In this document: piece by piece, positions 10,801-17,371 of the stretch | Numbering within the stretch: position 1 is the first letter of the stretch | Layout: each line of letters opens with the position of its first letter | Source: Paenimyroides ummariense | Lineage (GTDB): Bacteria; Bacteroidota; Bacteroidia; Flavobacteriales; Flavobacteriaceae | Length of the DNA stretch: 42,233 nucleotides | Assembly (NCBI RefSeq): GCF_900115115.1 | Contig: NZ_FOVI01000024.1 | Coordinates: 1 to 42,233, forward strand | Direction: 5' to 3' | Program-made: the position numbers and the translations under genes | The notes under the pieces: model-generated | Told to the model about the DNA's origin: nothing | Database searches by the model: none | The model's input: the letters and a program-made list of their open reading frames with translations, nothing else

Positions 10801-11345
10801 TAGATAAGATTATCGGTAGTGAAGATACGAGATACACAGCTGATTGGTCAGGTAGTGATAAAACTAAATTATTCACAACTTTTAGTAATAAACAAATGTC
10901 AGACACTTTTAATAATATAGATGTTAGAGGAATAAATAATAATTATGAAATAGCAAAAGCAGTTAAATGGTTAGGACCTCCTTTACATATGTCAGAGGAT
11001 ATTTATTTAGGAAAATTAGGTGTTCGTGAAGGAAAATTTGATTTTGCTGATGATATGGCAACTGTCACAGTTAGAGGAGGAAATGCTAATATAACAAATT
11101 ATAATTATCCTCCTGACGGGAGCGGTGGCTTTATAAAATTTCAAAATAGCAATACTTTATATAATGTTTATGATGCAGGAAACTTTATGACAGGTAAAGC
11201 TTTTAATTTGATAGGAGTTGATTTACAAAGAGGATTACAAGGAGCTGATTTACATAGCAGGGCAACATTCATGGGTGCTGACTCAAAAGCAGATCAAAGG
11301 GCATTTACAAACGGCTATAATTATAAAGGTATAAAATGGAAATAA
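7815..11345 (+). CDS. DUF6443/RHS polymorphic toxin with type 44-like tip
   Basis: The ATG at 7815 gives 1176 residues; a start at 7836 is equally possible, and an upstream start at 7773 would overlap the previous gene and weaken the signal peptide. After the signal (ending FLGFSQS) comes a DUF6443 domain (AAVGVVYHDGLGRPFQK), then RHS/YD repeats, then the RHS core end LGLNLYDFGARNYDPALGRW and NPIRYTDPTGM at about residue 950. The remaining 226 residues are the toxin tip. Its end, with YDAGNF, GADLHSR and DSKADQRAFTNGYNY, resembles the polymorphic toxin type 44 (Ntox44) pattern; I hold this at moderate confidence and do not assign an activity. The tip overlaps the start of a three-helix membrane protein, the expected immunity partner. 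The 121 bp covering the core end are repeated at 11673. Confidence 0.9.
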   Translation: MNFIVYIMKVSSCLLQGIYHQNIVLFCFTVFCSFLGFSQSSNQNYIKTTTYKVASAAKLPAEPTQEQAAVGVVYHDGLGRPFQKVYKNQSNIKVITHIAYDGLGRQAKNYLPFLSLQQNLSYEADAENKTMVFYEGDWHINTEIPYSENTYENTPMHKVSKSASPGEGWETGSGHEIKFSYATNTSSEVTRFDVSLDSNLQPTLVQNGFYAAGSLYKNVVKDEDDHTQIEFKNKQGQILLKRQVSGNVNHDTYYVFDHYGNLSFVLPPMLSDKTSISNLDLAKLGYQYKYDNRRRLVEKKLPGVDWVYMIYDRRDRLTLVQDGNLRTSSNNFGTQGWLFTKYDVFDRPVYSGFYPNNTDRVALQNTLYSISGYTGNNEQITSSPFSASGVSVYHTNSSFPNANLTVLQINYYDKYPFDMPTIPSNSFGHPHITDDFTAQQNTKGLLLATYIRNVENNDWTRQYTRYDHKSRVITGRTVYQNGGYTHVDNKVDFRGVVLEDVVKHKRISSEAEISVGNKYVYDNNDQLKSHSQKINNGLEQRISENIYEELGLLSIKKVGGQIGATPLQTVRYSYNIRGWLTDINNYDYFTDNLYNQRIYYNNLKKSSLATGAPLNNRLFNGNISYSETITKSDNIRRGYKYQYDGLNRMTHADFFEGVFIPRTTPDGSFKEHLAYDKNGNITGIDRTGQKLPNGSILAIDVLNYIYDGNQVVRVTDDTNNPEGFKDGNHNGNAYSYDAMGNLKVDHNKGITDIKYNYLNLPMEIVLSTGKINYVYDASGARLKKIVTPLTGPVQTTDYLDGFQYLNGVLQFFPHKEGYVKKTDTGAYLYVFQYKDHLGNVRLSYGDVDADGSIDSSTEILEENNYYPFGLKHSGYNQVANTNRSESAEKYKFGGKEWNDELGLNLYDFGARNYDPALGRWFNVDPLADQTMEPYLYAGNNPIRYTDPTGMAKDDIIHINSEGYITKVVKAPGNHIVVNEKGEQLKFNDPNFDNQQLDKIIGSEDTRYTADWSGSDKTKLFTTFSNKQMSDTFNNIDVRGINNNYEIAKAVKWLGPPLHMSEDIYLGKLGVREGKFDFADDMATVTVRGGNANITNYNYPPDGSGGFIKFQNSNTLYNVYDAGNFMTGKAFNLIGVDLQRGLQGADLHSRATFMGADSKADQRAFTNGYNYKGIKWK
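10477..10597 (+). repeat. RHS core-end repeat, copy 1 (active gene)
   Basis: This stretch encodes the conserved end of the RHS core, just before the toxin tip. It aligns without gaps to 11673-11793 at a constant offset of 1196 bases. From 10503 on (95 bases) only 5 positions differ. It is the recombination arm by which displaced tips can be exchanged with the active one. Confidence 0.9.
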
Positions 11346-11617
11346 TCAAGAAGAAAGCCATACTTTCTTTCATTGCATTTGTGATTTGTTTAACAAAATA
11401 TTATTTATTTAATGTTTTACAGATATTCCCTATTTATGGAAGAGAGAACTCAATAGTTAGTTGGTTTGTTATTATGCCTGTTATTTTAATAGGATGTTAC
11501 TTAGCATTAAATATAATCTTAAATTATTTTTTAAAGAAAGAAAAGGTAAGATTTATAGATTTATTTTTAGCTCTCCCTATTTTATTGTTTACGATTTATT
11601 TTATGTTCATACGTTAG
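11336..11617 (+). CDS. Three-helix membrane protein, probable immunity for the active tip
   Basis: A 93-residue hydrophobic protein with three membrane segments (about residues 8-28, 40-64 and 73-91) and basic loops. Its ATG lies 10 bases inside the end of the RHS gene, so the two are translationally coupled. A small gene directly behind an RHS tip is the standard position of the cognate immunity gene, and that is the only basis for the call; no known family was recognised. An immunity protein inside the membrane would suggest that the toxin acts at the membrane or is intercepted there, which does not fit simply with a cytoplasmic nuclease and is worth noting. It is much more AT-rich than the RHS shell gene. 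Confidence 0.65.
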   Translation: MEIIKKKAILSFIAFVICLTKYYLFNVLQIFPIYGRENSIVSWFVIMPVILIGCYLALNIILNYFLKKEKVRFIDLFLALPILLFTIYFMFIR

Positions 11618-11672
11618 GGGAATGTATCCCATGTCGACCCGAACATTTATGCTTGTACTATAATAAACACAA

Positions 11673-11793
11673 AAAAGTACAAATTTTGAGGCATTGAGTG
11701 GAATGATGAACTTGGTCTAAATTTGTATGACTTTGGAGCACGAAATTACGATCCGGCTTTAGGTAGGTGGTTTAATGTGGATCCACTGGCGGA
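11673..11793 (+). repeat. RHS core-end repeat, copy 2 (displaced cassette)
   Basis: Second copy of the core end found at 10477-10597. The frame is KYKF-stop-GIEWNDELGLNLYDFGARN: a TGA at 11687-11689 stands where the active gene has a Gly codon, so the copy cannot be read as an extension of an upstream protein. Downstream of 11793 the sequence departs completely from the active gene. Confidence 0.9.
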
Positions 11794-12514
11794 GAAATAT
11801 TCTAGCTTGACACCATATGCATATTGCGCAAATAATCCCATCTTATATATAGATCCAGACGGGAGAGAAATTGTATTACCAGGCAGCAAAAAAGCCCAAG
11901 AAGCTTATGTAAAGATGCTACATGCCTCCACCGGCAATAATTACTCTATAGTAAATGATAAGCTTACTCTGGTGGGAACTGATGCAAACTTTAAGGGTAC
12001 AAAGTCACAAACATTAATTAATACTATTCAAACTGGAATGAGTGCAAAAGATGTTTACACGATGACCTTAGTAGGGGATAAGAATGATGATAAGGGAATA
12101 TTTATAGATAGCTATTCAGATATGAAGATAGATGTTTCAGATTTGAAAACTTTAGGAAATGCAAGTTCAGCTTTACAAGGTGCTGCGATAGGTCATTTCT
12201 TGAATGAGGTTCAAGTAGGAGGAGCATTTGATCCGGCACACAAAGCCAGTTTGGGTGTAGAGGGTAAAATTTATGGAGAATTGGTCGGGGATAGTTCTAT
12301 TAGTACAAGAATTGATTATCCAACGGGAGCTGCAACAAATGGTCTGCAATCGGTAATTTATGAATATAATTCTACGAATAAGTTTGAATTACAGCAGGGA
12401 GCTAGCTCTACAACAAAACCAACCACTATTAATATTGGTGGAGTTAATATTCCATCTAACGAAATTATAACAACCCCTACAGGGGAACTAAAATCAGCAA
12501 CTAAAGTACCATGA
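11723..12514 (+). CDS. Displaced (orphan) RHS toxin tip cassette
   Basis: The open frame runs from just after the TGA at 11689; the first usable start is a TTG at 11723 inside the core repeat, giving 263 residues. It contains the RHS core end (YDFGARNYDPALGRWFNVDPLA, NPILYIDPDG) followed by a toxin domain of about 215 residues unrelated to the active tip. The domain contains AAIGHFLNEVQVGG and, about 15 residues on, FDPAHKASLGVEGKIYGE. The H-x3-E spacing with a later H/E recalls metallopeptidase-like toxin tips, but this is only a resemblance. Without signal peptide or shell the product cannot be delivered, so the cassette is probably silent storage until recombination moves it onto the active gene. 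Its stop overlaps the next gene's ATG. Confidence 0.8.
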   Translation: MYDFGARNYDPALGRWFNVDPLAEKYSSLTPYAYCANNPILYIDPDGREIVLPGSKKAQEAYVKMLHASTGNNYSIVNDKLTLVGTDANFKGTKSQTLINTIQTGMSAKDVYTMTLVGDKNDDKGIFIDSYSDMKIDVSDLKTLGNASSALQGAAIGHFLNEVQVGGAFDPAHKASLGVEGKIYGELVGDSSISTRIDYPTGAATNGLQSVIYEYNSTNKFELQQGASSTTKPTTINIGGVNIPSNEIITTPTGELKSATKVP

Positions 12515-12996
12515 GAATACTAGTAGCATATGGAATTATTTTGTTTTTATGTTTTAGCTGTAAAGCACAGGAAAGAATGACCTTACGTTATGTTGGTCAA
12601 AATTACAAGGAAACTAAAAACAAAAGTTTTATCAATAATGAGCTAAAGTTTATAAGAAATGGAGATACTTTAAGATTTAGTATCAAAGTTCCTTATGATG
12701 CAAGTAAGAGACAGTTTATTAATGAGGGTATTTTTTATAACTGTCATTTAAAAAAAGAGACAATATATGATATTACTTTGAAAAAAATTTGTGTGACAGA
12801 TATCCCTGAAGCATTTTACAGTTATTACAAGACAAATACTATTATGAATGAAATTGACTGTTCAAAGTTTACAGAGGTAGAAAAGGATACGGAATATAAG
12901 TATTTAGGAAAGTACGGAAAATACTTGGACATTGAGGGTGTACTGTATGAAGTAATTGGATTAAGTCCCGATAACGGATGTGTTTTTCCACATTAA
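12511..12996 (+). CDS. Lipoprotein, probable immunity for the orphan tip
   Basis: A 161-residue protein with a lipoprotein signal (hydrophobic stretch then FLCFSC, lipid-attachment Cys at about residue 17). The mature part is rich in beta-strand-like and charged residues, with a few further cysteines, and has no recognised domain. Its ATG overlaps the orphan tip stop (ATGA), the usual arrangement of toxin and immunity genes. A lipoprotein would face the periplasm, which fits a toxin whose target lies in the envelope. Its promoter is unclear; expression could come from read-through of the RHS operon so that the cell remains protected against kin with this tip. Confidence 0.65.
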   Translation: MRILVAYGIILFLCFSCKAQERMTLRYVGQNYKETKNKSFINNELKFIRNGDTLRFSIKVPYDASKRQFINEGIFYNCHLKKETIYDITLKKICVTDIPEAFYSYYKTNTIMNEIDCSKFTEVEKDTEYKYLGKYGKYLDIEGVLYEVIGLSPDNGCVFPH

Positions 12997-13193
12997 TAGT
13001 TTTGGGATTATCTGGACGCTCTTCAAAGTCTGCTTGATTGACATAATAGAGGTAATGGTTTAACAAAAGGCTACCTTAAGAAATTTGAATTTTATATTTT
13101 TTTTTTATTTTTTCTCTTGTGAAAATGTAAACGGTAGACCGAATTGTGATTTTTCATACTACCCACCACAATTTTTTAGGCGTAAAAAATAGA

Positions 13194-13571
13194 ATGTATG
13201 AAAAAAATGATTTTCTTAAATGTGTTTATTACTTATTTTTGAAGTACGCATTATATTTTGTTGTTCTTGCATTTGCAGGAGATAGATTTAAAGAGAGTGT
13301 AATTAGTGATTCAACAACAAATGAAGAACTATTCAAATTGACAGTTGGATACATTTTATTTGTTTTGCTTTATACATTGATATTAATTGCATTTTTTAGT
13401 TTGCCGTTATACTTGATTTTAAGATTAAAAAATAAAATTGCTTTTTTATTATTTTTGGTGCTTTTCTTTATTCTTAGATATATTATTTACGAAGATAAGA
13501 ATAATATAAATGGACTAAAAGACACTATAATTACTGAAGATGAATATTATTTAATGACAAGAAACAAATAA
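13194..13571 (+). CDS. Small membrane protein, possible immunity gene
   Basis: The ATG at 13194 gives 125 residues with three membrane segments (about residues 10-30, 50-72 and 80-100) and a charged C-terminal tail. A GTG at 13146 would add 16 unlikely residues. No family was recognised. It is very AT-rich, like its neighbours, and lies in the tail of the RHS island where surplus immunity genes accumulate. It is preceded by about 200 bases without a gene that may hold eroded cassette sequence. The immunity role is an inference from location. Confidence 0.5.
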   Translation: MYEKNDFLKCVYYLFLKYALYFVVLAFAGDRFKESVISDSTTNEELFKLTVGYILFVLLYTLILIAFFSLPLYLILRLKNKIAFLLFLVLFFILRYIIYEDKNNINGLKDTIITEDEYYLMTRNK

Positions 13572-13634
13572 ATATCATAAGTGAATCAAATATTCTCCAA
13601 ATTTTTAAAGATATAAGGAAATTTTTAGAATCTA

Positions 13635-14006
13635 ATGGATGGTAATTACCAAAATAAAGAAGAAGATTTAAAATTAAGTATTTTTCAACAGTGGATAACT
13701 GAGATTATTAAAAATAAATATTGGGACAACTATAGAGAATTACATATTGATGAAATTAGTAGGGATTTTGATGATTATAAAAACTGGTTTGAGGAGGCTT
13801 TAGTTATTCTAGAGATATTTAGAGAGTGTTTATACGATGATTATAAGGTATTACTTGTTATAGAACTTAATTATCTCATAAATTCCATGGAAAACAGTAG
13901 ATTGGACTGGGAATTTTTAAAGAACAATATTAGTCATTTTACACCCCCGGCCTTTTATCTCTTTCCTAAAAATGATTCTAAGTTAATTAAAACATTAAAA
14001 ATTTAA
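13635..14006 (+). CDS. Small acidic protein, possible immunity gene
   Basis: A 123-residue, acidic and aromatic-rich soluble protein (many W, Y, F, D, E; for example WFEEALVILEIFRECLYDDY), predicted mostly helical, with no signal peptide. No family was recognised. Small acidic all-helical proteins behind RHS tips are commonly cytoplasmic immunity proteins that bind the toxin, so that role is plausible here. No toxin gene directly precedes it, so it would be an orphan immunity gene. Confidence 0.5.
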   Translation: MDGNYQNKEEDLKLSIFQQWITEIIKNKYWDNYRELHIDEISRDFDDYKNWFEEALVILEIFRECLYDDYKVLLVIELNYLINSMENSRLDWEFLKNNISHFTPPAFYLFPKNDSKLIKTLKI

Positions 14007-14008
14007 GT

Positions 14009-14102
14009 TTCGCACAAAGTTTAAATAATGACTGGATTAAAAGCTATTTTAAAGAAGAATTTGATGGAGAAGATTATTTAGGTACATTTTATTTTAGTTG
14101 GT
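14009..14102 (+). pseudogene. 3' fragment of a small acidic protein gene
   Basis: An open frame without a start reads FAQSLNNDWIKSYFKEEFDG and ends at a stop near 14102. The style (acidic, aromatic, ending in FYFSW) is like the C-terminus of an immunity-type protein. It is probably a remnant left by recombination; support is limited to the amino-acid composition. Confidence 0.3.
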
Positions 14103-14174
14103 AAAATTTACGTCAGAATTATCAAATTTGTATATCAAAACAAAATATATCTATAAATAAAATTTTTTTTCTCA

Positions 14175-14300
14175 ATGTTATTTGTTTTTATATTATTAAA
14201 CGGATGTATTGATAAAGAAGATAAAGAAATTGAAATCCCCATTGAAACTGAAAGTTCTCTTGATTTTGAAATAAATTTTCTCAAAAGTCTTCAAACATAA
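14175..14300 (+). CDS. Very short lipoprotein-like ORF, probably truncated
   Basis: A 41-residue frame with a hydrophobic start and lipobox-like LLNGC near residue 12, followed by acidic residues. It looks like the 5' end of a lipoprotein gene cut short. Just downstream, 14390-14494 encodes another 34-residue frame with one membrane segment that may be chance. Both fit the decayed nature of this stretch. Confidence 0.3.
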   Translation: MLFVFILLNGCIDKEDKEIEIPIETESSLDFEINFLKSLQT

Positions 14301-14505
14301 AGACATAAAATTGTAAATAATAGCACCAAGTGTTTCAAATGTGTTGTTGGAATTAATGAGTATTTAAAAATTTCAAAAATATTACTGAAATGGGAAGAGT
14401 TTATATTGATAATTTTGAAATTGGTGTAATAGGATATATTATCATCTTAATATTAATGATCACGTTTTTATTTACTATTCAAGTATGTTTTTAAAAGGAA
14501 ATAGG

Positions 14506-14943
14506 ATGTACGCTTTATTTGTACCATTAATTATCATAAGCTGTAATACATTAAAAGTGGATAACAATTCCATTTCTAATGGTTCTGAATTTCAATATGA
14601 AAAAAATGGGAGTTCTAAAGATGGCTACAACTACTTAGGTAATGAAAAAGACAATTTTGAGATAAACTTTTTATATAGCTTTAATGATAGTGTTTATATT
14701 AAAATTGATGGAGATGAGTTATTTAATAGTAAAATTATTACAGATGATATAACCGATAACCCTAATTTAGGCTTTAAGTTTAGTGTAGATAAGTACAATG
14801 GAAAAATAGTAAATATTATTATTCCATATAAAAATGTTAGTGAGTCATTTTATTTAAATGACAAATATAGATATGTATATATATTTTATTACGATGAAAA
14901 ACTAATCGTCAGGTATTCAAATAAAGCATATAATATTTATTAG
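14506..14943 (+). CDS. Hypothetical lipoprotein
   Basis: The ATG at 14506 gives 145 residues beginning MYALFVPLIIISC, a lipoprotein signal with the lipid-attachment Cys at residue 13; an ATG at 14485 would add seven residues. A purine-rich stretch (AAAAGGAAATAGG) before 14506 supports the later start. The mature protein is rich in Asn, Asp and Tyr with beta-like strands. It is the last gene of the toxin island. Downstream, at 14959-15000, a short open frame (SSGYGDAESARHV) resembles a piece of a toxin tip. An immunity role is possible; no family was recognised. Confidence 0.5.
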   Translation: MYALFVPLIIISCNTLKVDNNSISNGSEFQYEKNGSSKDGYNYLGNEKDNFEINFLYSFNDSVYIKIDGDELFNSKIITDDITDNPNLGFKFSVDKYNGKIVNIIIPYKNVSESFYLNDKYRYVYIFYYDEKLIVRYSNKAYNIY

Positions 14944-15001
14944 TAATAAGTAAATAAATTTAGCTCTGGCTATGGCGATGCTGAAAGTGCAAGACATGTA
15001 T

Positions 15002-15232
15002 TTAGCATACATATTTTGTACTTTCCACATCACTATTTATTTTGTAATAATCTTCCATTTCTGAAAAGACGATTCCATTGGATAAGAATTAGTATTTAGG
15101 TCTTAGTTTATCCATTCGTATGTCAACGTAAAATGTATGCCCGGCTATTTCTATTGTAGGAAGTATTCCTTGGTTGACACGCATATCGAATGCAACGTCG
15201 TTAGTTTCAGGTTCTATTCTTTTACTTTTCAT
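15002..15232 (-). pseudogene. Truncated small tra-region gene with internal stop
   Basis: From an ATG at 15232 the minus strand encodes 47 residues including VNQGILPTIEIAGHTFYVD and RMDKLRPKY, then a TAA at 15089-15091. The same frame continues FLSNGIVFSEMEDYYK before losing similarity near 15010. I recall this pattern from a longer protein family encoded in Bacteroidota conjugative elements (RMDKLRPKDDFLSKGI-like), so the gene has both a premature stop and a missing 3' end. It follows traD by 32 bases in the same direction. The point where the similarity stops is the likely right-hand edge of the inserted toxin island. Confidence 0.6.
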
Positions 15233-15264
15233 GGTGATCGGTTTTAAGAATTATGCAAATCAGT

Positions 15265-15906
15265 CTATATGAATTCTCCAATGTCAAAGTCACTTAAATT
15301 ACTTTTCTGTACAGTAGGCGGGATATTGTTCGAAACCGATGAAAGTTTGTTGTCCAAAAGTTTCGCAATTTTTACAGACGCACCTTGAATGGAATCTTCT
15401 AATAGGCTGAATAATTCAGTTCCCTGTAACCGCTTTACAATATCAACGGCTTTACCTTTTTGGTTTTGATTTAAATCCACTTTTTGGAGCAGGTTAGTTA
15501 CAGTTCCTAATTCTTCAAAAGTTACTCCCTGTGCAAAACCGTTATCCGTATGGGAGATATGGTACTGATACCATTCTTCCTCTTCTTCCTCTAAATTTGG
15601 GGTACTGGTAAATGCCTTATCCAATTCTTCTTTCGGAATCTGACGGTAGAGTGTTTCATTCTCATCGTACTCGATATCTAAATCGTCGGGATTTATTTCA
15701 GGGGTACTTTTTATAATCTCAGTTTGAGCAGTTTTTTTGGATGTTGTAATAACTGGTTGAGCTTTTGGCTGCCCCATGATATCGGGGAGAGTAGGGTTTG
15801 CTTTTGGCATTATTGATTGCTTGTCTGCTTTTTTGTTTAGAAAGCCTTTGTCCATCAATAATAGTATAACTACTAATATCAGGCTTATGATGATGATTTT
15901 TTCCAT
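15265..15906 (-). CDS. traD: TraD-like conjugation protein
   Basis: A 213-residue protein with one N-terminal membrane helix (IIIISLILVVILLLMD), a long acidic linker with a run of glutamates, and a C-terminal region about residues 120-190 (GVTFEELGTVTNLLQ) typical of the TraD proteins encoded after traA-traB in Bacteroidota conjugative elements. It is anchored in the inner membrane with its bulk probably in the cytoplasm. It starts 3 bases after the DUF3408 gene, so it is in the same operon. Its exact role in transfer is not established. The name follows position and general likeness rather than a defining motif. Confidence 0.7.
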   Translation of the reverse strand: MEKIIIISLILVVILLLMDKGFLNKKADKQSIMPKANPTLPDIMGQPKAQPVITTSKKTAQTEIIKSTPEINPDDLDIEYDENETLYRQIPKEELDKAFTSTPNLEEEEEEWYQYHISHTDNGFAQGVTFEELGTVTNLLQKVDLNQNQKGKAVDIVKRLQGTELFSLLEDSIQGASVKIAKLLDNKLSSVSNNIPPTVQKSNLSDFDIGEFI

Positions 15907-15909
15907 ATT

Positions 15910-16320
15910 TTATATGATTGGTTTGAAGTGCTGGTTGAAGTAATCTGTTATATCACCTCCGAATTCTTTGAAATGATGTTCTAATATATTATCTATGTAG
16001 GAGTAAAGCGTTGTTTTTTCTTCTTTTGTAAGTTGTACCATGCGGATAAGCCTTTCGTGATATTCTGGTCGTATATAGACTACTTTACCGTTTCTCCCGG
16101 AATGATAACTGTTGACCAAAAAGGTTTCCTCATAGTTGACTTTTTTTGGAGCATTGGCTTTAGGTTTTTCTTTTTGATTGATCCTAGTTTGATTCTTGTT
16201 TTCTGATCTCTCACTTTCTTTTGGTTTTAAAATGCTTTCATCACCACTTATGATGTTCATCAGGTAATCCTCGTCAACAATTGGCTTCCTAAAATCACTA
16301 TTTTTGTTTTCTGCGTTCAT
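15910..16320 (-). CDS. DUF3408 protein (TraB/TraC type)
   Basis: A 136-residue protein. The first half is a charged, disordered linker. The second half (HSGRNGKVVYIRPEYHERLI to YIDNILEHHFKEFGGDI) is the DUF3408 domain found in TraB/TraC of conjugative transposons, a small helical domain that looks like a ribbon-helix-helix DNA-binding fold. It lies 8 bases after traA, as ParB-type partners of ParA proteins often do. It may act with TraA in element maintenance or in regulating the tra operon; that role is inferred from position. Confidence 0.8.
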   Translation of the reverse strand: MNAENKNSDFRKPIVDEDYLMNIISGDESILKPKESERSENKNQTRINQKEKPKANAPKKVNYEETFLVNSYHSGRNGKVVYIRPEYHERLIRMVQLTKEEKTTLYSYIDNILEHHFKEFGGDITDYFNQHFKPII

Positions 16321-16328
16321 AATCTTAT

Positions 16329-17096
16329 TTATAAATGGGTTATTTTTAAGAATTCTTCGATGAAGAGATCCATTCTGGTGCTTTTCAAAAGTGGTATTTC
16401 CGCTGGGAGCAGACTTGATCTGAATATGTAATTTTCCGTACCGTCTGTTTCTTTTCTAAAACGTTTGCTGTCCATGATCCTTGTTTCCATCAATGGTAGT
16501 TTAAGTTCTGTGATTACTTTCTGGTATGCTTCGTATAGTTCGGTTTTTTCCCTACCGTCTACCTGATTCCAGAATAACCATAACTCTTGATCTTTATTGC
16601 CTTCTATTGTTTTAGGTAGATCCAAAAATGCTTTGCTGAATCCCAGCGAACTTTCTACTACTTGACGGTCGGCGGTAATGGGTGAAAAGATGAAGTCCAT
16701 CATTTTTAAGGTGGTAAGCACGCCTGTGGTATTTGCCGTACCTGGAAGATCAAAGAAGATGACATCGGGAACGACGACTGATTTTTCCTCATATTCTGCT
16801 GCTTTTTCCAAGGCATGCTCGGCCTTTATCTTAATGATGGGATACGCTTTTTTGTTGATTGTCTGAAACTGCTTCATGGCTGCTTTCTTGTGGTATTCGT
16901 TCTGCATGATATTGTTTTTATCCCGCTCCCGCATATTGGACAAACTGTGTTGGGGAAAGTCACAGTCGATGACAACGACATTGTAACCTAAGCGATAATG
17001 AAGTACACTTGCTACCAATGTTGTTAAGGTTGATTTTCCGACGCCTCCCTTTTGGGTGGAAAAACTGATTTTTAAAGTTTTCTTGTTTGTTTTCAT
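16329..17096 (-). CDS. traA: TraA, ParA-family ATPase
   Basis: A 255-residue ParA/MinD-type ATPase. The deviant Walker A motif KGGVGKST lies at residues 16-23, the Walker A' aspartate in VVVIDCDFPQHS about residue 44, and Walker B in VIFFDLPG about residue 113. It is the first gene of the tra operon in Bacteroidota conjugative transposons. It probably positions or stabilises the element in dividing cells, possibly with the DUF3408 protein. Just upstream is an AT-rich stretch with 8-bp periodic repeats that may be its binding site. Confidence 0.9.
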   Translation of the reverse strand: MKTNKKTLKISFSTQKGGVGKSTLTTLVASVLHYRLGYNVVVIDCDFPQHSLSNMRERDKNNIMQNEYHKKAAMKQFQTINKKAYPIIKIKAEHALEKAAEYEEKSVVVPDVIFFDLPGTANTTGVLTTLKMMDFIFSPITADRQVVESSLGFSKAFLDLPKTIEGNKDQELWLFWNQVDGREKTELYEAYQKVITELKLPLMETRIMDSKRFRKETDGTENYIFRSSLLPAEIPLLKSTRMDLFIEEFLKITHL

Positions 17097-17299
17097 ATTT
17101 TAAAAATTTAATGTTATATGCTTTGATTGTTTTATATTTTGACTGCTTTGAATTTTAGTGTATTATCTTATTGGTATATTTCTGCTTGTACATTTTCCAT
17201 TATTGCTAGGTATAAATGCAGAGTATTGTAATTCTGTATTGCTTAATGTATTTCATTAAATATCATTTTGTGACTGTACCTTTTTACATAGAACAATAT

Positions 17300-17371
17300 A
17301 TTTTACTGCTTTTACGCTTTTACATTTTTATACTTTTAAAACTTTATGCTTTTACATTAAATTGCTTTTGT
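17300..17371. repeat. Iteron-like 8-bp periodic array
   Basis: Nine consecutive 8-base units share the form xxTTTTAx: exact GCTTTTAC at 17308, 17316 and 17348, with variants such as ATTTTACT, ATTTTTAT, ACTTTTAA and AACTTTAT between them, and GCTTTTGT at 17364. The array lies 200 bases before traA and about 430 before mobA. Such phased repeats resemble binding sites for partition or replication proteins; TraA/DUF3408 are the obvious candidates. The rest of 17097-17640 is AT-rich and shows no convincing gene. Confidence 0.5.
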
